Source of the DNA: Paracoccaceae bacterium
GTDB taxonomy: Bacteria; Pseudomonadota; Alphaproteobacteria; Rhodobacterales; Rhodobacteraceae
DNA length: 5,790 nt
Direction: 5' to 3'
Assembly (NCBI GenBank): GCA_007119835.1
Contig: SKOX01000064.1
Span: 1-5,790 of the forward strand
Under the pieces are notes generated by a model. The model was not told the DNA's origin. It saw nothing but the letters and a program-made list of their open reading frames with translations, and made no database searches. How positions within the stretch are numbered: position 1 is the first letter of the stretch; every line of letters begins with the position of its first letter. Shown piece by piece: positions 1-5,790 of this stretch. A program made the translations under genes and the position numbers.

Positions 1-894
1 CAGGCCGCCGTCGAACGCCTGCCCGGCGTCACCGCCGTCTCCGCGCTGATGACCGCCCACGGCCCGGCCCGCAAGGCCCCCGCGCCGGACCTCACGGTCG
101 GCCGCCACCCGACGCCCAAGGCCGGCCCCGCCCCGATCCCCGGCGTCGCGCGCATCATCGCCGTCGGCTCGGGCAAGGGCGGCGTCGGCAAGTCGACGCT
201 GTCGGCCAACCTCGCGGTCGCGCTCGCCCGGGAGGGCCGCCGCGTCGGCCTGCTCGACGCCGACTTCTACGGCCCGTCCCAGCCGCGGATGATGGGCGTC
301 TCCGCCCGCCCGCAGTCGCCCGACGGCAAGACCATCATCCCGCTCCGCGCCCACGGCGTCACGATGATGTCGATCGGCCTGATGCTGCCGGAGGGCCAGG
401 CCGTGGTCTGGCGCGGGCCGATGCTGATGGGCGCGCTGCAGCAGATGATGGGCCAGGTCGCCTGGGGCGCGCTCGACGTGCTCCTCCTCGACCTGCCGCC
501 CGGCACCGGCGACGTGCAGCTCACCCTGTCGCAGAACTGGCCGGTCACCGGCGCCGTCATCGTCTCGACGCCGCAGGACGTGGCGCTCCTAGACGCGCGC
601 AAGGCGATGGACATGTTCGACAAGACCAGGATCCCCGTCCTCGGCCTCGTCGAGAACATGTCGACCTACGTCTGCCCGAAATGCGGCCACGAGGAGCACA
701 TCTTCGGCGAGGGCGGCGTCCGGGCCGAGGCCGACCGCCTCGGCCTGCCCTTCCTCGGCGCCGTGCCGATCGACGTCGGCATCCGCCTCTCGGGCGACGC
801 CGGCACGCCGGTCACCGCCCTCGACCCGGACGCGCCCCAGGCCCGCGCCTTCCGCGCCGTCGCCCGCGCCCTGATCGCGCAGGGCTCGGTCTGA
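1..894 (+). CDS. mrp: Mrp/ApbC-family iron-sulfur cluster carrier ATPase (5' end missing)
   Basis: This is a P-loop ATPase of the Mrp/NBP35/ApbC type, which in the known family binds and transfers 4Fe-4S clusters to apo-proteins in the cytoplasm. The frame is open from the first base. The codons before the ATG at 49 read like the end of the family's N-terminal MIP18-like (DUF59) domain (ERLPGVTAVSALMTAH), so that ATG is internal and the true start lies outside the window. An Ala/Pro-rich linker follows. Next come the deviant Walker A motif GSGKGGVGKST (166-198), the LLLDLPPGTGD Walker B region (about 484-513), and ENMSTYVCPKCG. The two cysteines at 673-675 and 682-684 form the CxxC that binds the cluster across the dimer. 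There are 297 codons visible; E. coli Mrp has 369 residues, so roughly 65-80 are missing. Function is clear; client proteins are unknown. Confidence 0.95.
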   Translation, partial: QAAVERLPGVTAVSALMTAHGPARKAPAPDLTVGRHPTPKAGPAPIPGVARIIAVGSGKGGVGKSTLSANLAVALAREGRRVGLLDADFYGPSQPRMMGVSARPQSPDGKTIIPLRAHGVTMMSIGLMLPEGQAVVWRGPMLMGALQQMMGQVAWGALDVLLLDLPPGTGDVQLTLSQNWPVTGAVIVSTPQDVALLDARKAMDMFDKTRIPVLGLVENMSTYVCPKCGHEEHIFGEGGVRAEADRLGLPFLGAVPIDVGIRLSGDAGTPVTALDPDAPQARAFRAVARALIAQGSV

Positions 895-896
895 GG

Positions 897-914
897 CGCG
901 TTCACCAGAACGTG
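897..914 (+). terminator. small hairpin just after mrp; weak terminator candidate
   Basis: CGCGTTC (897-903), loop ACCA, and GAACGTG (908-914) pair over seven positions with one G-U wobble. The hairpin begins two bases after the mrp stop. It is followed by GGCTCGGGCGG rather than a T-run, so it does not fit a standard intrinsic terminator. It may only protect the mrp mRNA 3' end, or be chance in GC-rich DNA. Confidence 0.3.
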
Positions 915-934
915 GCTCGGGCGGCCGCGCGCAC

Positions 935-962
935 TTGTCACCTAGCGCCGTTAAGCTAAGGT
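935..962 (+). promoter_or_regulatory. candidate sigma70-type promoter for the Liv-type operon
   Basis: TTGTCA at 935-940 matches five of six bases of the -35 consensus. TAAGGT at 957-962, after a 16-nt spacer, matches three of six of the -10 consensus. The two lie in a locally AT-richer patch (about 934-962) in a gap otherwise dominated by G and C, 86 nt upstream of the binding-protein start. The -10 match is poor. The location, before the first gene of a new transport operon, is the main support. Confidence 0.3.
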
Positions 963-1036
963 GCTGGCCCATGATTCCGCCCCGGCAGCCGCGGGTTCCG
1001 CGTGCGGTCCGGGCCGGTACAAGATCAAGTTCAACC

Positions 1037-1041
1037 GGGAG
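1037..1041 (+). promoter_or_regulatory. ribosome binding site of the binding-protein gene
   Basis: GGGAG lies six bases before the ATG at 1048. It decides the start. The same frame is open back to a GTG at 961, but that longer form would put 29 polar residues in front of a textbook signal peptide. Confidence 0.7.
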
Positions 1042-1047
1042 TTCCCT

Positions 1048-2232
1048 ATGAAGCGCATCCTACTCGCCACGGCGGCGACCGCCCTGATCGCGCCTGCCGC
1101 CCACGCGCAGGAATCCGTCAACGTCGGCATCATCCTCGGCTTCACCGGCCCGATCGAGACGATCACGCCGAACATGGCCGCCGCCGCCGAGCTCGCCTTC
1201 CAGGAGGCGAACGACTCCGGCCTGCTCGACATGCAGCTCAACCCGGTGCGCGCCGACTCGACCTGCATCGACTCCGCCGCCGCCACCGCCGCCGCCGAGC
1301 GCCTGATCACCGCGGACAACGTCGCCGCCATCGTCGGCGCCGACTGCTCGGGCGTGACCATCGCCATCGTCAACAACGTCGCGGTGCCGAACGGCGTCGT
1401 CATGGTCTCGCCGTCGGCCACCTCGCCCGCGCTCACCACCATCGACGACGACGGCTACTTCTTCCGCACCGCGCCGTCGGACGCCCGCCAGGGCGAGGTG
1501 CTGGCCGAGGTCGTCACCGACCGCGGCATCGACGAGGTCGCGATCACCTACACCAACAACGACTACGGCCTCGGCCTCGCCGAGAGCTTCACCGCCTCCT
1601 TCGAGGAGCGCGGCGGCAACGTCGCGATGACCGCCGCCCACGAGGACGGCCGCGGCGACTATTCCGCCGAGGTCGCGGCGCTTCAGGCCTCGGGCGCCCA
1701 GCACCTGATGGTCTTCGGCTACGTCGACCAGGGCGGCCGCGGCATCGTCCAGTCCTCGCTCGACACCGGCGCCTTCGACAGCTTCTTCTTCGCCGACGGC
1801 ATGCAGGGCCAGTCGATCATCGACGCGATCGGCGCCGAGCTCGACGGCAAGGTGGTCGGCACCGTGCCCGGCTCCGACAACCCCGGCACCGAAGCCTTCT
1901 ACGAGATCGCCGAAGGCGCCGGCTTCGACGGCACCACCTCCTTCGCGCCGGAGAGCTACGACGCCGCCGCGCTGATCACCCTCGCCATCGCCGCCGGCGG
2001 CTCGGCCGACCGCACCTCGATCCGCGACCACATCCTCACCGTCGCCAACGAGCCCGGCGAGGAGATCCTCCCCGGCGAGCTCGCCCGCGGCATCGAGATC
2101 CTGCTCGAGGGCGGCGAGGTCAACTACATCGGCGCGACCGACGTCGAGCTGGTCGGCCCGGGCGAGGCCGCCGGCAACTACCGGGTCTACGAGATCCAGA
2201 ACGGCAGCTTCGAGACGGTCGAGTTCCGCTGA
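1048..2232 (+). CDS. periplasmic amino-acid-binding protein of a Liv/HAAT-type ABC importer
   Basis: This 394-residue precursor is a type I periplasmic binding protein (Peripla_BP_6, LivJ-like; E. coli LivJ precursor is 367). Residues 1-20 form a Sec signal peptide: MKR, a hydrophobic core, then AHA with predicted cleavage before Q21. The mature protein begins with the family strand VNVGIILGFTGP. Its only two cysteines, C73 and C100, fall where LivJ has its disulfide, which suits a periplasmic location. By my alignment, ligand-site equivalents are S101, the SPSATSP loop at 121-127 (S123-A124-T125), Y173 in NNDYG and Y225 in FGYVDQG. D250 replaces the glutamate that binds the ligand amino group in LivJ. 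It is first in the operon and followed by a strong hairpin, which would favour higher expression than the membrane genes. Ligand is unproven: leucine-type amino acids are the default guess, but the family also binds other amino acids, amides and urea. Confidence 0.9.
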   Translation: MKRILLATAATALIAPAAHAQESVNVGIILGFTGPIETITPNMAAAAELAFQEANDSGLLDMQLNPVRADSTCIDSAAATAAAERLITADNVAAIVGADCSGVTIAIVNNVAVPNGVVMVSPSATSPALTTIDDDGYFFRTAPSDARQGEVLAEVVTDRGIDEVAITYTNNDYGLGLAESFTASFEERGGNVAMTAAHEDGRGDYSAEVAALQASGAQHLMVFGYVDQGGRGIVQSSLDTGAFDSFFFADGMQGQSIIDAIGAELDGKVVGTVPGSDNPGTEAFYEIAEGAGFDGTTSFAPESYDAAALITLAIAAGGSADRTSIRDHILTVANEPGEEILPGELARGIEILLEGGEVNYIGATDVELVGPGEAAGNYRVYEIQNGSFETVEFR

Positions 2233-2251
2233 CCGCAACGTGACGCCGGTG

Positions 2252-2280
2252 GCCGGCCCGGTGGCTTCCGCCGGGCCGGC
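2252..2280 (+). promoter_or_regulatory. strong GC-rich hairpin between binding-protein gene and livG
   Basis: GCCGGCCCGGTGG (2252-2264), loop CTT, and CCGCCGGGCCGGC (2268-2280) pair over 13 positions with one T-G wobble. Weaker pairs allow the stem to extend outward to about 2248-2284. The bases that follow are TGCTCCCGTTTAG, so only three Ts come, well past the stem. This is more like an mRNA-stabilising or partial-termination element than a full terminator. Such elements are known after binding-protein genes, where they raise that protein relative to the permease and ATPase. Confidence 0.65.
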
Positions 2281-2304
2281 TGCTCCCGTTTAGAGGGCCG
2301 TCCC

Positions 2305-3099
2305 ATGATCCGCGTCGACGACCTCCACATGCATTTCGGCGGCATCCGTGCCGTCGACGGCGCCTCGATCCGCATCGGGCAGGGCTCGATCACCGGCCTG
2401 ATCGGGCCGAACGGCGCGGGCAAGACCACGCTCTTCAACGTCGTCGCCGGTCATTACCGGCCGACGTCGGGCCGCGTCTGGCTCGACGACGAGGAGATCA
2501 CCGGCCTGCCCCCGCACGAGCTCTTCCACAAGGGCCTGCTGCGGACCTTCCAGATCGCGCACGAATTCTCGACGCTGACCGTGCGCGAGAACCTGATGAT
2601 GGTCCCCGCCGACCAGCCCGGCGAGACGCTGTGGGACGCCTGGTTCAAGCCCGCCAAGGTCCGCGCCCGCGAGGCCGAGGTCCGGTTCCGCGCCGAGGAG
2701 GTCATCGACTTCCTCCAGCTCCGCCCCGTCGCCGACGAACTTGCCGGCAACCTGTCGGGCGGCCAGAAGAAGCTGCTCGAGCTCGGCCGGACGATGATGG
2801 TCGACGCCAAGATCGTGTTCCTCGACGAGGTCGGCGCCGGCGTGAACCGCACGCTCCTGAAGACCATCGGCGAGGCGATCATCCGGCTCAACCAGGAGCG
2901 CGGCTACACCTTCTGCATGATCGAACACGACATGGACTTCATCGGCAAGCTCTGCGATCCCGTCATCGTCATGGCCGAGGGCCGCGTGCTCACCGAGGGC
3001 CCGCCCGCGGAGGTCATGGCCAACGAGCAGGTGATCGAGGCCTATCTCGGCACCGGGCTGAAGAACCGCCCCGGCCGCAAGCGCGAGGCGACCGCGTGA
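2305..3099 (+). CDS. livG: LivG-type ATP-binding subunit of the amino-acid ABC importer
   Basis: This 264-residue cytoplasmic ATPase hydrolyses ATP to drive uptake and works as a heterodimer with LivF; E. coli LivG is about the same size. Visible motifs: Walker A GPNGAGKTT (34-42), Q-loop Q83 in RTFQIAHEF, ABC signature LSGGQKK (150-156), Walker B IVFLDE with D174 and catalytic E175, and H-loop H208 in MIEHDMDFI. The C-terminal AYLGTGLKN ending is typical of LivG. The residue after the catalytic glutamate is valine (DEVGAGVN) instead of the usual proline. I recall this from alphaproteobacterial LivG proteins, so it marks a subtype, not damage. AGAGGG at 2292-2297, seven bases before the ATG, supports the start. 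The HDMDFI form of the H-loop region and the AYLGTG tail separate it from LivF. Confidence 0.93.
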   Translation: MIRVDDLHMHFGGIRAVDGASIRIGQGSITGLIGPNGAGKTTLFNVVAGHYRPTSGRVWLDDEEITGLPPHELFHKGLLRTFQIAHEFSTLTVRENLMMVPADQPGETLWDAWFKPAKVRAREAEVRFRAEEVIDFLQLRPVADELAGNLSGGQKKLLELGRTMMVDAKIVFLDEVGAGVNRTLLKTIGEAIIRLNQERGYTFCMIEHDMDFIGKLCDPVIVMAEGRVLTEGPPAEVMANEQVIEAYLGTGLKNRPGRKREATA

Positions 3100-3124
3100 G
3101 GCGGGCTGCGGAGGCGTGCCTGCC
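3100..3124 (+). other. weak hairpin immediately downstream of livG
   Basis: GGCGGGC (3100-3106) can pair with GCCTGCC (3118-3124) over seven positions with one G-U wobble and an 11-nt loop. It starts at the first base after the livG stop and lies between that stop and the stop of the reverse-strand remnant. There is no T-run on the + side. It could shape the livG mRNA 3' end, or be chance in this base composition. Confidence 0.2.
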
Positions 3125-3125
3125 G

Positions 3126-3239
3126 TCAGTCCGCCCAGAGGTCGGCGAGCTGGAAGGTGATCGCGTCGAACGGCGCCACCGACACCTCCGCCGCGCCCTC
3201 GAGCGCCGTGACCAGCCCCCAGCGCCCGTACTCGAGCGC
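3126..3239 (-). pseudogene. remnant 3' end of an unidentified reverse-strand gene
   Basis: On the minus strand, reading from 3239 down to a TGA at 3128-3126, 37 codons all end in G or C and first and second positions vary freely, the codon pattern of real genes in this genome. The peptide starts ALEYGRWGLVTALEG and ends EVSVAPFDAITFQLADLWAD, an amphipathic, protein-like tail. Further 5' on the same strand the frame stays open, but third positions become mixed (cat, cga, ggt, gga, aaa) and the peptide turns Arg/Gly-rich. No ATG or RBS heads a plausible full gene, and livF lies just beyond. I read it as the tail of a gene whose body has been lost. The PFDA-x-x-x-x-LADLW ending faintly recalls Uma2-type (DUF820) nuclease C-termini; that is a weak recollection only. 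It could also be a chance pattern. Confidence 0.5.
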
Positions 3240-3344
3240 GCCCGGCCCATGTCGGGCACCGCGCGGCCGGAAGTCTCCCCGCCCGCGCCTTTCCGGGTGG
3301 TTGGCTCCTCGCGCAAGTCGCTGGCGGGCTTGCCATTTCCGCCC

Positions 3345-3364
3345 TGTCCAGGCGTGGACACGCC
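3345..3364. promoter_or_regulatory. nested palindrome upstream of livF; possible operator or hairpin
   Basis: TGTCCA (3345-3350) and TGGACA (3355-3360) are perfect inverted repeats around GGCG. Overlapping them, GGCGTG (3351-3356) and CACGCC (3359-3364) are perfect inverted repeats around GA. The two foldings exclude each other. The element ends 18 nt before the livF ATG, a position suited to a protein-binding site or a translation-modulating hairpin. No promoter elements with good spacing are visible beside it, so a regulatory role is inference. Confidence 0.35.
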
Positions 3365-3382
3365 CGCCCCGGAGGCCCGTCC

Positions 3383-4090
3383 ATGAGCTTCCTCGCGGGC
3401 GAGAACATGACCGGCGGCTACGGCGGCGGCGCCGACATCCTCCACGACTGCACCATCGCCGTCGAGAAGGGCGAGATCGCGGTCATCGTCGGCCCGAACG
3501 GCGCCGGCAAGTCGACCGCGATGAAGGCGGTCTTCGGCATGCTCCCCCTCCGGATGGGCCGCGTCACCCTCGACGGCCGCGACATCACCGGCCTCAGCCC
3601 CCAGGACCGGGTCAGGGCGGGGATGGGCTTCGTCCCGCAGACCTCGAACGTCTTCGTCAACCTGACCGTCGAGGAGAACCTCGAGATGGGCGCCTTCATC
3701 CGCGAGGACGACATCCGCCCGACGATGGAGCAGGTCTTCTCCCTCTTCCCGATCCTCGCCGAGAAGCGCCGCCAGCCGGCGGGCGAGCTCTCCGGCGGCC
3801 AGCGCCAGCAGGTCGCCGTCGGCCGCGCGCTGATGACCCGTCCCAAGGTGCTGATGCTCGACGAGCCGACCGCCGGCGTCTCGCCCATCGTCATGGACGA
3901 GCTCTTCGACCGGATCATCGACATCGCCCGCACCGGCCTCTCGATCCTGATGGTCGAGCAGAACGCCCGCCAGGCGCTGAACATCGCCGACAAGGGCTAC
4001 GTCCTCGTCGGCGGCCGCAACCGCTTCACCGACACCGGCGAGGCGCTGCTGGCGGACCCCGAGGTCCGCCGCTCCTTCCTCGGAGGCTGA
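3383..4090 (+). CDS. livF: LivF-type ATP-binding subunit of the amino-acid ABC importer
   Basis: This is the second ATPase of the importer, 235 residues against 237 in E. coli LivF, and pairs with LivG on the cytoplasmic face. Motifs: Walker A GPNGAGKST (37-45), Q-loop Q86 in FVPQTSNVF, signature LSGGQ (136-140) and Walker B VLMLDEP with D160 and E161. The segment ILMVEQNARQAL has glutamine where most ABC ATPases have the H-loop histidine. This VEQNA form is normal for LivF and is the best mark separating it from LivG. The tail LLADPEVRRSFLGG is also typical. GGAGG at 3371-3375 lies seven bases before the ATG. It stands 283 nt after livG, unusually far for this operon, but only one base before livH, whose ribosome binding site lies inside its last codons. 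Confidence 0.93.
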   Translation: MSFLAGENMTGGYGGGADILHDCTIAVEKGEIAVIVGPNGAGKSTAMKAVFGMLPLRMGRVTLDGRDITGLSPQDRVRAGMGFVPQTSNVFVNLTVEENLEMGAFIREDDIRPTMEQVFSLFPILAEKRRQPAGELSGGQRQQVAVGRALMTRPKVLMLDEPTAGVSPIVMDELFDRIIDIARTGLSILMVEQNARQALNIADKGYVLVGGRNRFTDTGEALLADPEVRRSFLGG

Positions 4091-4091
4091 G

Positions 4092-5105
4092 ATGACCGAC
4101 TTCCTCAACGCCTTCGTGCTGCTCGCCAACTTCGTCATCGTCCCCGCGACGGCCTACGGGGCGCAGCTCGCCCTCGGCGCGCTCGGCGTCACGCTGATCT
4201 ACTCGGTGCTGCGCTTCGCCAACTTCGCCCACGGCGACACCATGGCCTTCGGCACCGCGGTCGCCATCCTGTTCATCTGGCTCCTCCAGGCCTGGGGCGT
4301 CTCGATCGCGCCGCTGCCGACCGCGCTCCTCGCGCTGCCCATAGGCATTCTCGGCGCCTGCGCGCTGGCGCTCGGCACCGACCGGCTGGTCTACCGCTTC
4401 TACCGCCGCCAGCGCTCGGCGCCGGTCGTCTTCGTCATGGTCTCGGTCGGCGTCATGTTCATCTACAACGCCCTGACGCGGTTCCTGATCGGCGTCGACG
4501 ACCGCCGCATCGACGACGGCGAGCGCTTCCTGTTCACCGTCGCCCAGTTCCGCGCGGCCACCGGGCTCGAGCAGGGGCTCGCGCTGCGCACCAGCCAGGT
4601 GATCACCGTCGTCGTCATGGTGATCGTGACCGCGGCGGTCTTCTGGTTCCTCCAGAAGACCCGCACCGGCAAGTCGATGCGCGCCTATTCCGACAACGAG
4701 GACCTCGCGCTGCTCTCGGGCATCAACCCCGACCGGGTGGTGCGGATCACCTGGCTGCTCGCCGCGGCGCTCGCCACCATCGCGGGCGTCCTCTACGGCC
4801 TCGACAAGTCGTTCCGGCCGTTCACCTACTTCCAGATCCTGCTGCCGATCTTCGCCGCGGCGATCGTCGGCGGCATCGGCCAGCCCTTCGGCGCCATCGC
4901 CGGCGGCTTCATCATCGCCTTCGCCGAGACCGCCTTCACCTACGCCTACCGCGGCTTCCTCGGCTACGTCCTGCCCGAGGGCTGGGTGCCCCCGGGCCTC
5001 GTGCAGCTGCTCTCGACCGACTACAAGTTCGCGGTGTCGTTCATCATCCTGGTCATCGTGCTGCTGGTGCGACCTACGGGCATCTTCCGCGGGAGGGTGC
5101 TGTGA
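4092..5105 (+). CDS. livH: LivH-type permease subunit of the amino-acid ABC importer
   Basis: This 337-residue inner-membrane protein forms half of the transport channel (BPD_transp_2 family; E. coli LivH is 308). It is made of repeated hydrophobic segments, about eight by eye. The family motif SVLRFANFAHGD is at 38-49. The cytoplasmic coupling segment MRAYSDNEDLALLSGI is at about 196-211, where such permeases contact the ATPases. GGIGQPFGAIAGG is at about 260-272. A polar stretch after FLIGVDDRR, about residues 135-160, is probably the large periplasmic loop and may account for the extra length. The start is supported by GGAGG at 4082-4086 inside livF, five bases before the ATG. It begins one base after the livF stop and its TGA overlaps the livM ATG, so the three genes are probably translated in a coupled way. 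Confidence 0.93.
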   Translation: MTDFLNAFVLLANFVIVPATAYGAQLALGALGVTLIYSVLRFANFAHGDTMAFGTAVAILFIWLLQAWGVSIAPLPTALLALPIGILGACALALGTDRLVYRFYRRQRSAPVVFVMVSVGVMFIYNALTRFLIGVDDRRIDDGERFLFTVAQFRAATGLEQGLALRTSQVITVVVMVIVTAAVFWFLQKTRTGKSMRAYSDNEDLALLSGINPDRVVRITWLLAAALATIAGVLYGLDKSFRPFTYFQILLPIFAAAIVGGIGQPFGAIAGGFIIAFAETAFTYAYRGFLGYVLPEGWVPPGLVQLLSTDYKFAVSFIILVIVLLVRPTGIFRGRVL

Positions 5106-5790
5106 TGGCCGCACAGGCGCCGCGCATCCTGCTGCTCTACGGGGTCATGCTGCTGCTGGTGATAGGCGTCGGCGTCTTCCAGTCGTGGACGGTCGCGCTC
5201 GCCATCGCCAACATGGCGCTGATCTCGGCGATCATGGCGCTCGGCGTCAACATCCAGTGGGGCTATGCCGGCCTGTTCAACGTCGGCATCATGGGCTTCG
5301 CCGCGCTCGGCGGCGTCGCCGCCGTCCTCGTCGCGATGCCGCCCGTCGAGGGCGCCTGGGCCGCCGGCGGCCTCAACCTCGGGCTGACCGCGCTTTCCAT
5401 CGTCGGCACCCTCGGCGCGGTGGTCTACGTGCGCGGCCGCGTCTCGCCGCAGCGCCGGACGCTCGCCACCATCCTGACCGTGCTCGCCGGCTACGTCGTG
5501 ATGCGGCAGTTCCTCGATCCGGCCTCGCGCGCCATCGAGGCGGTCAACCCGGCCGCCGAGGGCTATCTCGGCGGCCTCGGCCTGCCGGTGCTGATCGCCT
5601 GGCCGGTCGGCGGCCTCTTCGCCGCCGGCGCGGCCTACCTCGTCGGCAAGGTCGCGCTCGGCCTGCGCTCGGACTATCTCGCCATCGCCACCCTCGGGAT
5701 CGCCGAGATCATCCTCGCGATCCTCAAGAACGAGAACTGGCTCACCCGCGGCGTCAAGAACGTCACCGGCATCCCGCGGCCGATCCCCGC
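5105..5790 (+). CDS. livM: LivM-type permease subunit of the amino-acid ABC importer (3' end missing)
   Basis: The second channel subunit begins at the ATG of a TGATG overlap with livH, with GGGAGGG at 5091-5097 seven bases upstream. The frame runs open off the right edge with 228 complete codons visible; E. coli LivM has about 425 residues, so roughly a third to a half is missing. A hydrophobic segment occupies about residues 8-25. Then come NIQWGYAGLFNVGIMGFAAL (49-68), the family's WGYAGL segment, and further membrane segments near 89-110 and 120-132. A stretch at about 158-182 precedes SDYLAIATLGIAEII (189-203), the conserved LivM motif leading to the cytoplasmic loop. The common SLGH after the WGYAGL segment is NVGI here, which I take as subfamily variation. 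It should pair with LivH and be driven by LivG/LivF. Confidence 0.92.
   Translation, partial: MAAQAPRILLLYGVMLLLVIGVGVFQSWTVALAIANMALISAIMALGVNIQWGYAGLFNVGIMGFAALGGVAAVLVAMPPVEGAWAAGGLNLGLTALSIVGTLGAVVYVRGRVSPQRRTLATILTVLAGYVVMRQFLDPASRAIEAVNPAAEGYLGGLGLPVLIAWPVGGLFAAGAAYLVGKVALGLRSDYLAIATLGIAEIILAILKNENWLTRGVKNVTGIPRPIP

Noticed and set aside
49..51. ATG at 49 as the mrp start
   Set aside because: The frame is open upstream and encodes the end of the N-terminal domain expected in this family, so the ATG is internal.
921..928. GCGGCCGC and the similar GGCCGGCC at 2251-2258 as special sites
   Set aside because: These eight-base palindromes are expected by chance in such GC-rich DNA. The second is simply part of the hairpin stem region.
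961..1047. Upstream GTG start (961) that would lengthen the binding protein by 29 residues
   Set aside because: The extension lacks an RBS of its own and would bury the signal peptide. GGGAG sits at the right distance from the ATG at 1048.
1060..2238. 392-codon open frame on the minus strand opposite the binding-protein gene
   Set aside because: It mirrors a gene with clear family motifs. Its translation is a Gly/Val/Asp/Arg-rich low-complexity string, as expected when GC-rich codons are read backwards.
1002..2243. 413-codon + strand frame overlapping the binding-protein gene
   Set aside because: It is an Arg/His-rich frame-shifted reading of the real gene.
3301..3358. TTGGCT (3301-3306) and TTGCCA (3330-3335) as -35 boxes of a livF promoter
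   Set aside because: At 16-18 nt downstream there is only GC-rich sequence with no -10-like hexamer.
2290..4138. Two long minus-strand open frames (2290-3408 and 3014-4138) crossing the livG-livF gap and much of livG and livF
   Set aside because: Stops are scarce in DNA this GC-rich. Their translations are repetitive and show no motif, and neither is in the frame of the convincing 37-codon tail at 3126-3239.
4026..5114. 362-codon minus-strand open frame opposite livH
   Set aside because: The peptide is a charged, Glu/Asp/Arg/Gly-rich shadow of the permease codons with no recognisable domain.

Overview
The window is very GC-rich (roughly 70% by eye, with third codon positions almost all G or C) and comes from a bacterium, most likely an alphaproteobacterium. 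The Mrp protein's CPKCGHEEHIFG stretch and the LivG Walker B variant LDEVGAGVN remind me of Rhodobacterales-type proteins. That placement rests on recollection of families, not on a search. All intact genes read left to right on the + strand.

Layout: (1) positions 1-894 hold the 3' part of an Mrp/ApbC-type iron-sulfur carrier ATPase gene, cut by the left edge. (2) Positions 895-1047 are a gap with a small hairpin just after the mrp stop, a weak candidate promoter, and the leader of the next gene. (3) Positions 1048-5790 are a branched-chain-amino-acid-type (HAAT/Liv) ABC importer cluster in the order substrate-binding protein, LivG ATPase, LivF ATPase, LivH permease, LivM permease. LivM is cut by the right edge. 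LivF-LivH (1-nt gap) and LivH-LivM (TGATG overlap) are tightly coupled. The binding-protein gene is separated from livG by 72 nt containing a strong GC-rich hairpin.

The one break in the compact operon is the 283-nt livG-livF gap. Its left half contains, on the reverse strand, a 37-codon stretch ending in a stop. It has G or C at every third position and a protein-like sequence ending PFDAITFQLADLWAD. This looks like the 3' end of an otherwise lost gene. The right half holds a nested palindrome and the livF ribosome binding site.

How the genes work together: the exported binding protein captures a substrate in the periplasm and delivers it to a LivH/LivM channel powered by a LivG/LivF ATPase pair. 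The substrate is probably a branched-chain or related amino acid, but it cannot be fixed from sequence. Mrp is a neighbour with no evident functional link. I found no mobile element, CRISPR array, RNA gene or clearly new biological system here. The points worth a second look are small: the gene remnant, the intergenic hairpin, the livF-upstream palindrome and the matching livG/livF leaders.
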